A stretch of 44,214 nt of DNA from Acetobacterium sp. (GTDB lineage Bacteria; Bacillota; Clostridia; Eubacteriales; Eubacteriaceae), in assembly GCA_028692885.1 (NCBI GenBank), contig JAQUWM010000016.1, positions 1 through 44,214 on the forward strand, in the 5' to 3' direction. Under the pieces are notes generated by a model. It was given only the letters and a program-made list of their open reading frames with translations. It did no database searches and had not been told where the DNA came from. Positions 1 through 7,441 of this stretch are shown here, piece after piece. The translations under genes and the position numbers were made by a program. Positions within the stretch are counted from its first letter, which is position 1. Every line of letters begins with the position of its first letter.

Positions 1-126
1 TCACCCGTTCGCCACTTTCTAAGATTTCCGTCACCCGAAGGATCCTTCCATCTCGTCTCGTTCGACTTGCATGTGTTAAGCATACCGCCAGCGTTCGTCC
101 TGAGCCAGGATCAAACTCTCAATAAA
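1..126 (-). rRNA. rrs: 16S ribosomal RNA, 5' end (partial)
   Basis: Read on the minus strand, positions 119 down to 100 match the universal bacterial 16S start (AGAGTTTGATCCTGGCTCAG), followed by the conserved stretches for ACGAACGCTGGCGG and ACATGCAAGTCGAACGAGA. The gene runs off the left edge, so only about the first 125 nt are present. The mature 5' end is placed about 8 nt upstream of the conserved AGAGTTTG by analogy with other bacteria. The segment around 40-60 (GGATCCTTCGGGTGACGG on the minus strand) resembles Eubacterium/Acetobacterium type 16S genes from memory, which is the main taxonomic hint. Confidence 0.97.
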
Positions 127-389
127 AATTTAATTGAAAAAAGTTTGTATTTAAAGCCGTTAGGCTTTTAAATGCTGTCTCATGAATAACTGTGTTTTAT
201 ACTCTACCGAGTGCACTTTATCCTCTGCCGAGTTAATGTTTTAAAGAGGACATCTCTCTGTTTCTATTTTAGCCGCATTCACCCTCGCGGATGTTTCGGC
301 TATTTTACAGGTTTTATGGTACTATTCTCTTTTCTATGACCGCCGCTTCTTGTTGTTTGCCGGCAGTTTCCTACCGAAGAAGCTTTTCT
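127..389 (-). other. 16S rRNA leader region
   Basis: This non-coding stretch lies between the proximal rRNA promoter and the 16S gene. On the minus strand it holds a hairpin (TAGCCG at 302-297 with CGGCTA at 275-270, enclosing CATCC and GGGTG around a GCGA loop). It also holds two near-identical 11-mers, CTCTACCGAGT at 202-212 and CTCTGCCGAGT at 223-233 on the plus strand. These are typical of processing and antitermination leaders, but no defined boxA was assigned. Confidence 0.5.
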
Positions 390-418
390 ATTATACCGTT
401 GTTTCTTCATGTTGTCAA
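390..418 (-). promoter_or_regulatory. rRNA promoter P2
   Basis: On the minus strand a perfect -35 TTGACA (418-413) is followed by a 17 nt spacer and a perfect -10 TATAAT (395-390). It points at the 16S gene and would give a leader of about 255 nt. Confidence 0.85.
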
Positions 419-498
419 GCTGTTTTTTTGAAATTCTTTTAAGTTCATTTCAATGTTTCAGCTGTGTGTTTTGCTGCCCCGTTCGAGACAACTTCATT

Positions 499-527
499 AG
501 TATACGCTCTTTCATTCGTCCTGTCAA
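499..527 (-). promoter_or_regulatory. rRNA promoter P1
   Basis: On the minus strand -35 TTGACA (527-522), a 17 nt spacer and -10 TATACT (504-499). It lies about 110 bp upstream of P2, giving the tandem promoter arrangement usual for rRNA operons. The -10 TATACT and the spacing are the same as at the separate 5S promoter at 2296-2324. Confidence 0.85.
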
Positions 528-707
528 TGCTTTTTTTTAAAAATTTTTTAATTCTTTTTTTCCAAAACATCATCTTCCACCTAAAACCCCGGATTTCCGG
601 ATATAGATAACTCGATTATTTCAGCTATTCAAGCGACTTAAAGAACCTCATTGTTATCTATCTTGGAAAATCCAGATAAACTTTCTAAGCAGCTTACATC
701 ACTTAAT

Positions 708-1548
708 CTAAAGCTGGGGGCGATTTTTAATAAAACTGCCATCTTCCAAATCTGCGAAGGCTTGTTTTAATTCATCTTCTGTATTCATTACGATGGGACC
801 ACCCCAGGCTATGGGTTCATGAAGCGGTGGTGCTGAAAACGCAGCAAATCGAAGCGGCTTTTCATCAGCGGTTATTTCAAAGTATTCGCCTTCACTAAAC
901 AGCAGCGCCGATTTCTCTTGATATAAGGTTCCCGCCACTGTGCCCTGACCTTCAATTAAAAACGCAAATACGGTTTCGCCTTTGACAGTTGGTATCTTAA
1001 CTGATTTTTCCGGTTCAACTACCACATCTAAAATCATTGCCTGGATGTGATGGGGTTCGGCGCCTTTTAGCCCTTCATAAGATCCGGAGATAACGCCAAT
1101 ATTAAAACCATTTCCTTTATATAGAGGACGTTTCTTTTCGGATTTCAAAATATTTTGGCTCCGTCATTTTTTCTGATTTGGGCAAATTCAGCCATAACTG
1201 AAAGCCCAGCATTCTTTGACAGGCCTGGGGCATCTCCTGATGGAGAATCCCACTTCCCCCAGTCATCCATTGGGAACAGCCGGATTCGATGGTTCCCTTA
1301 TTACCGAGGCTGTCCTGATGTTCAATCAACCCTTCGACCAGATAGGTGACGGTTTCAATTCCCCGGTGGGGATGCATGGGAAAACCTTTGATGTAATCCT
1401 GGGGATTTTCAGAATCAAAGGAATCCAGCATCAGAAAAGGGTCAAATGCTTTGACGGTTGAGTGAGCCAAGACACGGGTCAGATGAACCCCAGCCCCATC
1501 CACTGCATTAATCCCCTGAACGACCTGTATGACTTTTCTTTCTTTCAT
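708..1548 (-). pseudogene. pirin family protein, frameshifted
   Basis: Pirins are bicupin iron proteins of about 230-290 residues. Here the N-terminal cupin (from ATG at 1548, preceded by GAAGG) is in one frame and carries the signature HPHRGIETVTY and the MTGGSGILHQE region. The reading frame runs out near 1117 just after MTEPKYFEI. The C-terminal cupin continues in another frame from about 1148 to 708 (NIGVISGSYEG, then FAAFSAPPLHEPIAWGGPIV). The two parts abut at exactly the expected place in a normal pirin, so a single indel around 1130-1150 splits one gene. That spot contains short A-runs, so a sequencing error is possible. The gene sits between a 5S and a 16S rRNA gene on the same strand. 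Function in this host is not clear; many pirins have quercetinase-like or redox-sensing roles. Confidence 0.85.
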
Positions 1549-1672
1549 AAAAACGCCTTCTTTCTTCTTTTTGCAACTGTTTATTAGCATTATACCGCAT
1601 GGGGCGTTATTTAAACGTGCTTGGGGAATAATTCATTCATTTGTCGATGCTCTGATAGAATTACTACCATCT

Positions 1673-1710
1673 TACTTGCTGATGCGATACTTCATCTCCG
1701 CTGCACCTCC
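1673..1710 (-). repeat. 38 bp repeat, copy 1
   Basis: This stretch matches 1917-1954 at 32 of 38 positions, in the same orientation, with a shared core TCTCCGCTGCACCTC on the plus strand. Both copies lie in the non-coding region downstream of the 5S gene and flank the palindrome at 1731-1796. Confidence 0.7.
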
Positions 1711-1730
1711 GTTAAGGACTTCGCCCCATA

Positions 1731-1796
1731 AAAAAATAGATATCCGAATATTGATTTCCAAGTAAACTTGAATCAATATTCGGATATCTATTTTTT
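1731..1796 (-). terminator. long perfect palindrome, probable bidirectional terminator
   Basis: Two perfectly complementary 26 nt arms (1731-1756 and 1771-1796) enclose a 14 nt loop that itself contains CAAGT and ACTTG. Each arm begins or ends with six A/T residues, so a U-tract follows the stem on either strand. It sits about 200 bp downstream of the 5S gene on the minus strand and upstream of the pirin gene, so it most likely ends 5S transcription. Confidence 0.8.
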
Positions 1797-1916
1797 GCAT
1801 GGCTTCTGTTTAAATGATCGTCGTTTCCTCGGGTTTATTTAATTCTTATCGGATACACCCTCGTCAACTGCGTAAGTTTTTGCACCTTTGCTTCGTCAGT
1901 AACTTCACTGCCGTTA

Positions 1917-1954
1917 TACTCGCTCATGCGGCACTTCGTCTCCGCTGCACCTCA
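1917..1954 (-). repeat. 38 bp repeat, copy 2
   Basis: Second copy of the repeat at 1673-1710 (six mismatches in 38). It begins about 40 nt downstream of the 5S 3' end on the minus strand. The flanking sequence towards 1860 has looser similarity to the same motif (TGCACCT, CTTCGTC, CTTCACTGC). Confidence 0.7.
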
Positions 1955-1994
1955 GTCGCCAGATGGCTCGTTGTTTCGCGCAAAAAATTTAAAA

Positions 1995-2112
1995 GTCCCG
2001 CAACGTCCTATCCTCCCAGGCAGTTACCCACCAAGTACTTTCGGCGCTGGAAGACTTTACTTCTGTGTTCGGTATGGGAACAGGTGTGGCCCTTCCGCCA
2101 TCGTCGCGAGAC
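1995..2112 (-). rRNA. rrf: 5S ribosomal RNA
   Basis: On the minus strand the 118 nt from 2112 to 1995 has the conserved 5S core (CACACCTGTTCCCATACCGA, then AACACAGAAG). Its 5' end GTCTCGCGACG pairs with the 3' end CGTTGCGGGAC to form helix I. No 23S or tRNA sequence lies upstream within reach; instead a strong promoter is found at 2296-2324, so this 5S appears to be transcribed on its own. Confidence 0.95.
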
Positions 2113-2295
2113 TAATTTAGCTTTGTTTTGCTAAAAACAAATAGGTTTGAAGGAGCGTTAGCGGTTAAACCAACTAAATTGTCCATCCTTTTTTCTAAAA
2201 ATAATCCTTAAATCAACAAAATATTTTTAGAGAAAAAGATGTTCCTTATCCCTACTTGCTGCATTTATTCAGTTCTTGTTTATTTCAACTTCTTT

Positions 2296-2324
2296 AGTAT
2301 ACTTTAGCTCACTCAGTTTGTCAA
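2296..2324 (-). promoter_or_regulatory. promoter of the stand-alone 5S gene
   Basis: On the minus strand -35 TTGACA (2324-2319), a 17 nt spacer and -10 TATACT (2301-2296). Transcription would start near 2289 and give a leader of roughly 180 nt before 5S. Its -10 hexamer and spacing match 16S promoter P1 at 499-527. Confidence 0.85.
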
Positions 2325-2508
2325 GCCCTTTTAATTTTATTTTGCCTTTGTTTTATTCTCAATTCTGGCGTCAATATCTGCGCTTTTAAACCATTTTTCC
2401 ACCGCAAACGAATTGTCGGCTCAAAAAACACACTGGCTTTGTCCCGCTTTGTCCGCTTTATTCTGCTACGCAACGACCAGTTTATCTTTCTTTTCTTCAT
2501 AAATGACA

Positions 2509-3270
2509 TCATTTATTTTTATCATCTATATTAGAGATGATTTTTTCCAGCAGGTTGATGAGCTTTTCTTCGCAGCTTTCAATGGTAAAGTCATCGGTTT
2601 TCAAAAAATCAAAATAAGTTTTTGAACGGGCTACGGTGATGATCTGGGCCCGCTTGACCAGATCTGCAAAAGTGCTGTTTTGATCGAGATCCAGATCGAA
2701 ATTTTCCGGGCGCAAAAAATAGTCCAGATCAATATCAAGAATCAAATCCTCAGCACTAATGTCTTTAAGCGACAGTTCAGCGCTTTTAAACATGGCGTCC
2801 TCAAGACTTCCAAATTGGTTTTCGGGAACAAGATAGTGGCTACCCCTTAAATAAACGTGCTTTTCCATACAATTGATCATATGATAGTCCCTCAAATAAC
2901 CCAATTCCATGGCGGTATTGATATGTTCATCATTTCGCATCTGATCCATGACCCTTTGCACACTATCTAAATGAAGGGGCTCCAGGGCAGCCATCATTCG
3001 ATGCTGAAATTTTTCAACCAGTTCCGCCTCCCGATTAGGATCGATGGCCATCGCTTTTTGATAGGCCCATAACCAGAACGGCGGGTTGGTGTCCGGATGA
3101 TAATCAATACTGACCAGTATCATGGGCTGTTTTCGGTTTTGAAACAAACTACCCCAGATCAGCAGCACATATTGATGGTCGTCTACGACCCGGATGTCTT
3201 TACCACCAATACTCAGGCAACGGGGATTTAAATTGCTGTTGCTCATATCAGGTTCGATTCTCCCAGCCAC
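2509..3270 (-). CDS. UPF0489 family protein
   Basis: A 253-residue soluble protein with the features of the UPF0489 family (C5orf22-like): an N-terminal DDHQYVLLIWG stretch, a SIDYHPDTNPPFW motif and a DIDLDYFL motif near residue 190. These Asp/His-rich motifs resemble the metal sites of arginase/deacetylase-like folds, but the biochemical role is unknown. The longest reading frame starts with GTG at 3270; an in-frame ATG eight codons later (MSNSNLNPRC) is about 13 nt from a GGGAG and is a credible alternative. The gene lies 9 nt after the radical SAM gene, so the two form an operon and may act together. The C-terminus is polar and ends in NIDDKNK. Confidence 0.8.
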   Translation of the reverse strand: MAGRIEPDMSNSNLNPRCLSIGGKDIRVVDDHQYVLLIWGSLFQNRKQPMILVSIDYHPDTNPPFWLWAYQKAMAIDPNREAELVEKFQHRMMAALEPLHLDSVQRVMDQMRNDEHINTAMELGYLRDYHMINCMEKHVYLRGSHYLVPENQFGSLEDAMFKSAELSLKDISAEDLILDIDLDYFLRPENFDLDLDQNSTFADLVKRAQIITVARSKTYFDFLKTDDFTIESCEEKLINLLEKIISNIDDKNK

Positions 3271-3279
3271 CCATTATCA

Positions 3280-3873
3280 TTAATTAATATATGAACGGAC
3301 CCGTAATTCTGCCCCTACCGATTGGCTGATTCTGCGACAGGCTTCCTGATCCTCGATGGGTAGTATATCAACAATACTTAATACCACCTTCGTATATCTT
3401 CTGGCCAGTCGGGCGAACTCCAACAGCTCTTCATAGGCATTTTCAAAAACCGGACGACATAATTCATCATATTCTTTTTTGTTTTTAGCATTTAAGCTAA
3501 TCGAGACCACATCAATGGCATCTTTTAAAAGAGGGGTCATATCTTTTTTATAGATCAGGTTCCCATGACCATTCGTGTTAAGCCGAATTGGTATCGCATG
3601 GGTTTTTTTCACTTCTTTTGCGATGGCACAGATCTCGTCCAAACGGTAGGTCGGTTCTCCATATCCGCAAAAAACCAGCTCCTCATATTGATCCAGATTC
3701 CGTCTTAAGATATCTTCAAGTATCTCTTCCTGAGTTGGTTCTTTCTCCAGCCAGAGATCATCAACTCCATTAACTGTGGGTTCATCTTTTCTTACGCAAA
3801 ACGTACAGGCGTTGCTACATCGATTGGTTATGTTCACATATAAAGATTTCCCTAATTCATAGGTAATCGTCAT
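3280..3873 (-). CDS. radical SAM protein, TatD-associated type
   Basis: A 197-residue protein with the canonical radical SAM cluster motif CSNACTFC (CxxxCxxC) near the N-terminus and a downstream FCGYGEPT stretch that corresponds to the SAM-binding GGE region. Its short length and the CTFCVR context match the family often annotated as TatD-linked radical SAM protein; no tatD gene is seen in this window. The start is taken as ATG 3873 because GGAGG lies eight nt upstream; a longer in-frame TTG start would overlap that ribosome binding site. It is followed after 9 nt by the UPF0489 gene. Substrate unknown. Confidence 0.8.
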   Translation of the reverse strand: MTITYELGKSLYVNITNRCSNACTFCVRKDEPTVNGVDDLWLEKEPTQEEILEDILRRNLDQYEELVFCGYGEPTYRLDEICAIAKEVKKTHAIPIRLNTNGHGNLIYKKDMTPLLKDAIDVVSISLNAKNKKEYDELCRPVFENAYEELLEFARLARRYTKVVLSIVDILPIEDQEACRRISQSVGAELRVRSYIN

Positions 3874-4345
3874 TTTATTTTCCTCCAAGGATTTGTTTAT
3901 CTTTTATTTTCTTCGCTAATCCGTTATCTTCATAAACACTTATGGGACATTAGGAAATGTGATCTGATTATTTAATCGACTCATTGCTTTCAAACAAATC
4001 TTATCAAAAGTTATCAACATTTTACCATATTTAATCATGATGTCACGTAAAATCATGATTTTCTAGGAATATCTCCAATTATTTCTCTTGTCATTGGGAA
4101 ATATTTAAGATTTCTTCCCGCTATAGCTACTAAACGCTTCAGCACTTTGGCTAATAAAAAAACACATCTTCCAATCGTCTATGTTGGTAGATGTGCTTCT
4201 TTATGTTTTTTATTTGTTTGTTTTCTTTAAAACACCAGATTGACAAGCTTTAATTCGCAGCCTTATACATTCAGCCAAGCCCAACGCGGTTTAGTTTACC
4301 ACCACATTGGGAACCTATTCCGAAAAAATACCCGCCACTTTGGGA
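3874..4345. other. non-coding region between arsC-like gene and radical SAM gene
   Basis: About 470 bp without a convincing gene. It contains the terminator at 4155-4195 in its middle. The AT-rich part from 3900 to 4050 would hold the promoter of the radical SAM operon on the minus strand; a possible match is TTGTTT, 17 nt, TAAATA near 3970-4000, but it is weak. Nothing else is recognised. Confidence 0.4.
4155..4195 (-). terminator. Rho-independent terminator downstream of the ArsC/Spx-like gene
   Basis: CACATCT (4163-4169) pairs with AGATGTG (4189-4195), with an extra CCAA/TTGG pairing inside. On the minus strand the stem is followed by TTTTTTTATT, fitting the end of the 4346-6232 gene pair. 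Confidence 0.7.
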
Positions 4346-4717
4346 TTAATTCTGCTTATTAGCCAACAATGCGGCTTTCCACTGCTCTTCTTTGAAGCCG
4401 ATGAGGACAGTATCAGCCAAAATAACCAGCGGTCGCTTCACCAGCATCCCATTGGTGGCCAACACTTCGGCCATCTGATCCGGAGTCATTGTTTTAACCT
4501 TGTCTTTGAGTTCCATATCCCGATACACCAGACCACTGGTGTTAAAAAACTTTTTAGCATCGCCCTGATAAAGATTCATCCATTTGATCAGTTCGTCTTT
4601 TTGGGGATGCTCCTCGACAATATGCCGTTCTTCCACATCGATCTGGTTTTCTGCCAGAAACTTTTTCGCTTTCTGGCAGGTTGAACATTTGGGGTAGCAT
4701 AAAAATAATGGTTTCAT
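4346..4717 (-). CDS. ArsC/Spx family thioredoxin-fold protein
   Basis: A 123-residue protein with the N-terminal redox motif CSTC in the context CYPKCSTCQKA, and the C-terminal GMLVKRPLV and FKEEQW motifs of the ArsC/Spx/MgsR family. The presence of CxxC and the GxLVKRP signature is typical of Spx/YffB-like proteins rather than a confirmed arsenate reductase; there is no ars operon around it. It may be a thiol-based regulator or a glutathione-independent reductase. It starts 30 nt downstream of the arylsulfotransferase-like gene end on the opposite side (4748), same strand, so co-transcription is likely, ending at the 4155-4195 terminator. Confidence 0.85.
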   Translation of the reverse strand: MKPLFLCYPKCSTCQKAKKFLAENQIDVEERHIVEEHPQKDELIKWMNLYQGDAKKFFNTSGLVYRDMELKDKVKTMTPDQMAEVLATNGMLVKRPLVILADTVLIGFKEEQWKAALLANKQN

Positions 4718-4747
4718 GGTTAACCTCTATTCTGACTTAAATTTTCC

Positions 4748-6232
4748 CTATTTGAACTTTTGAACCCGGTCATTGGCAACGCCTTGAGGCAAGGTGACTT
4801 CCAGCAGTTTTTTGCCGGTATTGAAATCTATTTCGGAAATCATTACATTGCCCTCTTTGAGCAGACCCCATCCGATCGTATAGACTTCAATGTTATCACC
4901 GATTTTCTGAGCACTGCCATAGGCCAGGGTGGTTTTTCCCGGTACCTTGTATTCCTGGTAGCCGAGGATTTTCTTATTGACTTCGTCCAGTTTTATTTTC
5001 AGGATTCGAGTTTGACCAGTGCTTGTGGCATTGTCAAATACGGTTAATTCCCCCTCGGCAGTGATCGCCAAATCGGTTTGTCCCGCTGTTTTTTGTTCCG
5101 GAGACATTCCAAATTCATCGCCATTGCCGGATAATTTCCAGATAACATCCCGGGTTTCCCGATCGATTTTCATAATCGTGTTCATGTTTCCAAAGGAGAC
5201 AATCAGATTATTATCAGCGGGATCAATGATCATCCGATTTAATCCGGCATAATCGGGACTCTGGCTGGTGGTATTGCTGTAATCATGGTCATTCACGCTC
5301 AGTCCATAAAATTCCGGATGGGAATCGGTGGTAAATTCAAAAACGACCTGATCATCTTTCACTTCCTGAATCAGATTGCGAACCACTTTTGATCCCATGT
5401 TGTTAGCGCCTAATCCGTCCGGCACATTTTGCACCAGCACCAATTGAGAAACTTCAACAATATAATGGTTATCATCAATTAAGATGAAGTCACGACCATC
5501 CACCGGATCGCCGGCTTTTGCTACTTCACTTTGGGCCAGGGTAATGGTATCTATTTCCTGATACCGATCATCCAGAATCACCCGTTCTCCCACCGCATAA
5601 CCGATACCGTTGCTGTCGCCGTATACCCGCTGATAGCTATAACGGACAGTGCCATTTTCATAAACATGCTTTTTGAAATCCCGATAGGATTCGCCGTTGG
5701 CTTTTTCCGGTGATTTTGCGATATAAAAAACAACTTCACCCTGATTATTCAGTTCATATAAGGCTGCACCCCCAGTTGCCACCGCGGCAAAATAATTTCC
5801 CTCGTAACTGCTTGCTCCGACGGGAATAATTTCTGGCAGTTGGGCTGACAGGGTTCTCAGATAAATCACCCGCTCATCCTTTTCGTTACCCACCTGAATC
5901 TTTATCAGTTCGCTGGATGAAAGCTCATCCAACTTTAAATCAATGGTTGTCCCGGCACCGATGCTCTTACCATCTATTTTAACGGTGGCCCCGACCTCGT
6001 TGAGTAATTTTATTCTATTTTCAGCAACACTGCTCAAACATACTGCATCGTACACCGCATCGTTTTCTGAAAGCGGCAACTCCACATTAAATCCGTTAAT
6101 TTCAAAGCTCAGGGTTTTGTCTGACATCAGGGTATTATCCCGCCCTGAATAGGCCAGTGTGCAACTGACTAAAATGATCAACAGCACCGCAACGCTGATT
6201 GATACAATAAGAAATTTTCTTGAACTATCCAT
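4748..6232 (-). CDS. arylsulfotransferase (ASST)-like protein, membrane-anchored
   Basis: A 494-residue protein with a hydrophobic N-terminal anchor (FLIVSISVAVLLIILVSC, residues about 7-25; the Cys followed by TLAYS could be a lipobox, but it is not a classic one). An N-terminal domain of about 110 residues precedes a beta-propeller region. Motifs such as NDHDYSN, MIIDPADNNLIVSFGNMNTI, MKIDRETRDVIWKLSG and QTDLAITAEGELTVFDNA follow the pattern of the ASST propeller family, in which His residues carry the sulfuryl group. I see the repeated IDRxTxxVIWxLSG blade but cannot confirm all catalytic His and Arg residues, so activity is uncertain. It is preceded by a 450 bp intergenic region and followed by the ArsC/Spx-like gene. 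Likely faces outside the cell. Confidence 0.75.
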   Translation of the reverse strand: MDSSRKFLIVSISVAVLLIILVSCTLAYSGRDNTLMSDKTLSFEINGFNVELPLSENDAVYDAVCLSSVAENRIKLLNEVGATVKIDGKSIGAGTTIDLKLDELSSSELIKIQVGNEKDERVIYLRTLSAQLPEIIPVGASSYEGNYFAAVATGGAALYELNNQGEVVFYIAKSPEKANGESYRDFKKHVYENGTVRYSYQRVYGDSNGIGYAVGERVILDDRYQEIDTITLAQSEVAKAGDPVDGRDFILIDDNHYIVEVSQLVLVQNVPDGLGANNMGSKVVRNLIQEVKDDQVVFEFTTDSHPEFYGLSVNDHDYSNTTSQSPDYAGLNRMIIDPADNNLIVSFGNMNTIMKIDRETRDVIWKLSGNGDEFGMSPEQKTAGQTDLAITAEGELTVFDNATSTGQTRILKIKLDEVNKKILGYQEYKVPGKTTLAYGSAQKIGDNIEVYTIGWGLLKEGNVMISEIDFNTGKKLLEVTLPQGVANDRVQKFK

Positions 6233-6600
6233 ACATTCGTCTCCTTCTGATCCACATCATTTCGTATGCCACTGTTATCAAATACACTTTTGTATTTTAG
6301 CATACCGATGATTTTATCACACCTTCTTTAAATTTCCATGTAGATCCTATCTGGCTTTCTTAAATGAACGATCCACCCATCCGCTCATCAGACTATTGTA
6401 ACGTATTCCCGTAAAAAGGTAAAGGCCAGAAATTTTCGCTTGCTTTTTCGTCTAAGATAACCCATTTAATAATAGCTGAGAACCGACCTTCAGCAACTAA
6501 TATCCACCGTTCGCCCGCTCATATAATTATTTTTAATAATAGGCAACGCTTCTATAAATATGCTAAAATAAAGTCACCTCATGAAACAAGAACGATCAAA
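6233..6600. other. non-coding region upstream of ASST-like gene
   Basis: No gene seen. On the minus strand an extended -10 (TATGCTAAAAT around 6305-6295) is the best promoter candidate for the ASST-like gene; its ribosome binding site is AGAAGGAGACG before ATG 6232. On the plus strand the same extended -10 sequence (TATGCTAAAAT, 6559-6569) lies just before the hairpin at 6601. Confidence 0.4.
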
Positions 6601-6645
6601 GCCAGTGTTTAGCAGGAGTCGCCGCTAAACACTGGCCTATTTTTT
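6601..6645 (+). terminator. strong hairpin with plus-strand U-tract
   Basis: GCCAGTGTTTAGC (6601-6613) and GCTAAACACTGGC (6624-6636) form a perfect 13 bp stem, followed on the plus strand by CTATTTTTT. No plus-strand gene precedes it, so it may end a short RNA begun at the extended -10 at 6559-6569. On the minus strand it is followed only by TTTGATCGTTCTT, so it may also weakly end the ABC exporter operon. Confidence 0.75.
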
Positions 6646-6703
6646 ACTTTGCTTTTTAGGTTTGCTTTTTGTGGTTCTTTACCTTATGTTTGAACGCAAT
6701 TGA

Positions 6704-7438
6704 TTAACCCGTTACCACATCCCGCCGTTTTAACCAGGTGATGGCAAATAGACAAAAACCAGCGATAAAAACAGCACCGGCGATCAGAAAGGAAATTTCG
6801 CCCACCGACATCGGTGCCGCCGGATCGTTGGCCCGCATGCCCAGGGTGATTAGCGCATAGGGAAAGGTGAGGCCATAACCTTGCGACAACAGTGCCAACC
6901 CGGCAATCCCGCCCATCAGAGCAATGCCCACCGGCACGGCAAAGCTGCGAATCACCAGCGATAGACAAAGCTGCAAAGCGCATACCACCATGCCGCCCAA
7001 CGCTCCAAACAAAAGCCAGACTGGTAATTCCGGCGGAATCGGTCCCGCCAGCCCTGCCAGGAACCCCGAAATGATAAACAACAGTCCAATCCAGAGCTGG
7101 GTCAAAATCACCATCAGCCAGCCCATCATCAGTTTAGCCATAAATACCTGTGTTATCGGAACCGGAGCGGTCATCACCGCATTCCAATTATGATTGGCAT
7201 GTTCCAGCCGAAAAAGATAAGACGCGTAGATCCCAATCAATACCGGCAGGAAAAAGTAACAGGCAAACAGGGTATGCTGAGTCCACAGGCTGTACCACTG
7301 ATTCTCCAGCATGCCCAAATTATTTAAATAATTGAAGGTTCCCATAAAGGCCGGAATAATGGGAATCAGTAAAAAAGCCAGCCACACTGGACTGTGGCGC
7401 ATCTTGATCATTTCTGCTTTTAAAACACGTATCAGCAT
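6704..7438 (-). CDS. LanG/MutG-family ABC transporter permease
   Basis: A 244-residue integral membrane protein with six predicted hydrophobic segments, of the ABC-2 permease type found as the third gene of LanFEG lantibiotic immunity transporters (MutG/SpaG-like). The N-terminus MLIRVLKAEMIKMRHSPVW and the LFRLEHANHNWNAVMTAPV stretch are typical of the family. It starts 3 nt after the preceding permease, which ensures equal expression. The gene order ATPase-permease-permease beside a divergent two-component system is the arrangement of LanFEG-RK and of clostridial CprABC-type antimicrobial-peptide resistance loci. No lantibiotic biosynthesis gene is in the window, so self-immunity is not indicated. 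Confidence 0.85.
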   Translation of the reverse strand: MLIRVLKAEMIKMRHSPVWLAFLLIPIIPAFMGTFNYLNNLGMLENQWYSLWTQHTLFACYFFLPVLIGIYASYLFRLEHANHNWNAVMTAPVPITQVFMAKLMMGWLMVILTQLWIGLLFIISGFLAGLAGPIPPELPVWLLFGALGGMVVCALQLCLSLVIRSFAVPVGIALMGGIAGLALLSQGYGLTFPYALITLGMRANDPAAPMSVGEISFLIAGAVFIAGFCLFAITWLKRRDVVTG

Positions 7439-7441
7439 CGC

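Noticed and set aside
1673-1954. CRISPR array from the repeated 38-mers
   Set aside because: Only two diverged copies about 240 bp apart, no regular spacers and no cas genes.
1814-2134. Plus-strand open reading frames of 106 and 64 residues
   Set aside because: They lie across the minus-strand 5S rRNA gene and its flanking repeats; composition follows the rRNA, with no ribosome binding site.
2321-2512. 63-residue basic reading frame on the minus strand
   Set aside because: It overlaps the 5S promoter and has low-complexity Lys/Arg content with no family resemblance; likely chance.
4346-4717. Arsenate reductase in an arsenic resistance operon
   Set aside because: No arsR, arsB or acr3 is near, and the CSTC motif and neighbours do not indicate arsenic detoxification.
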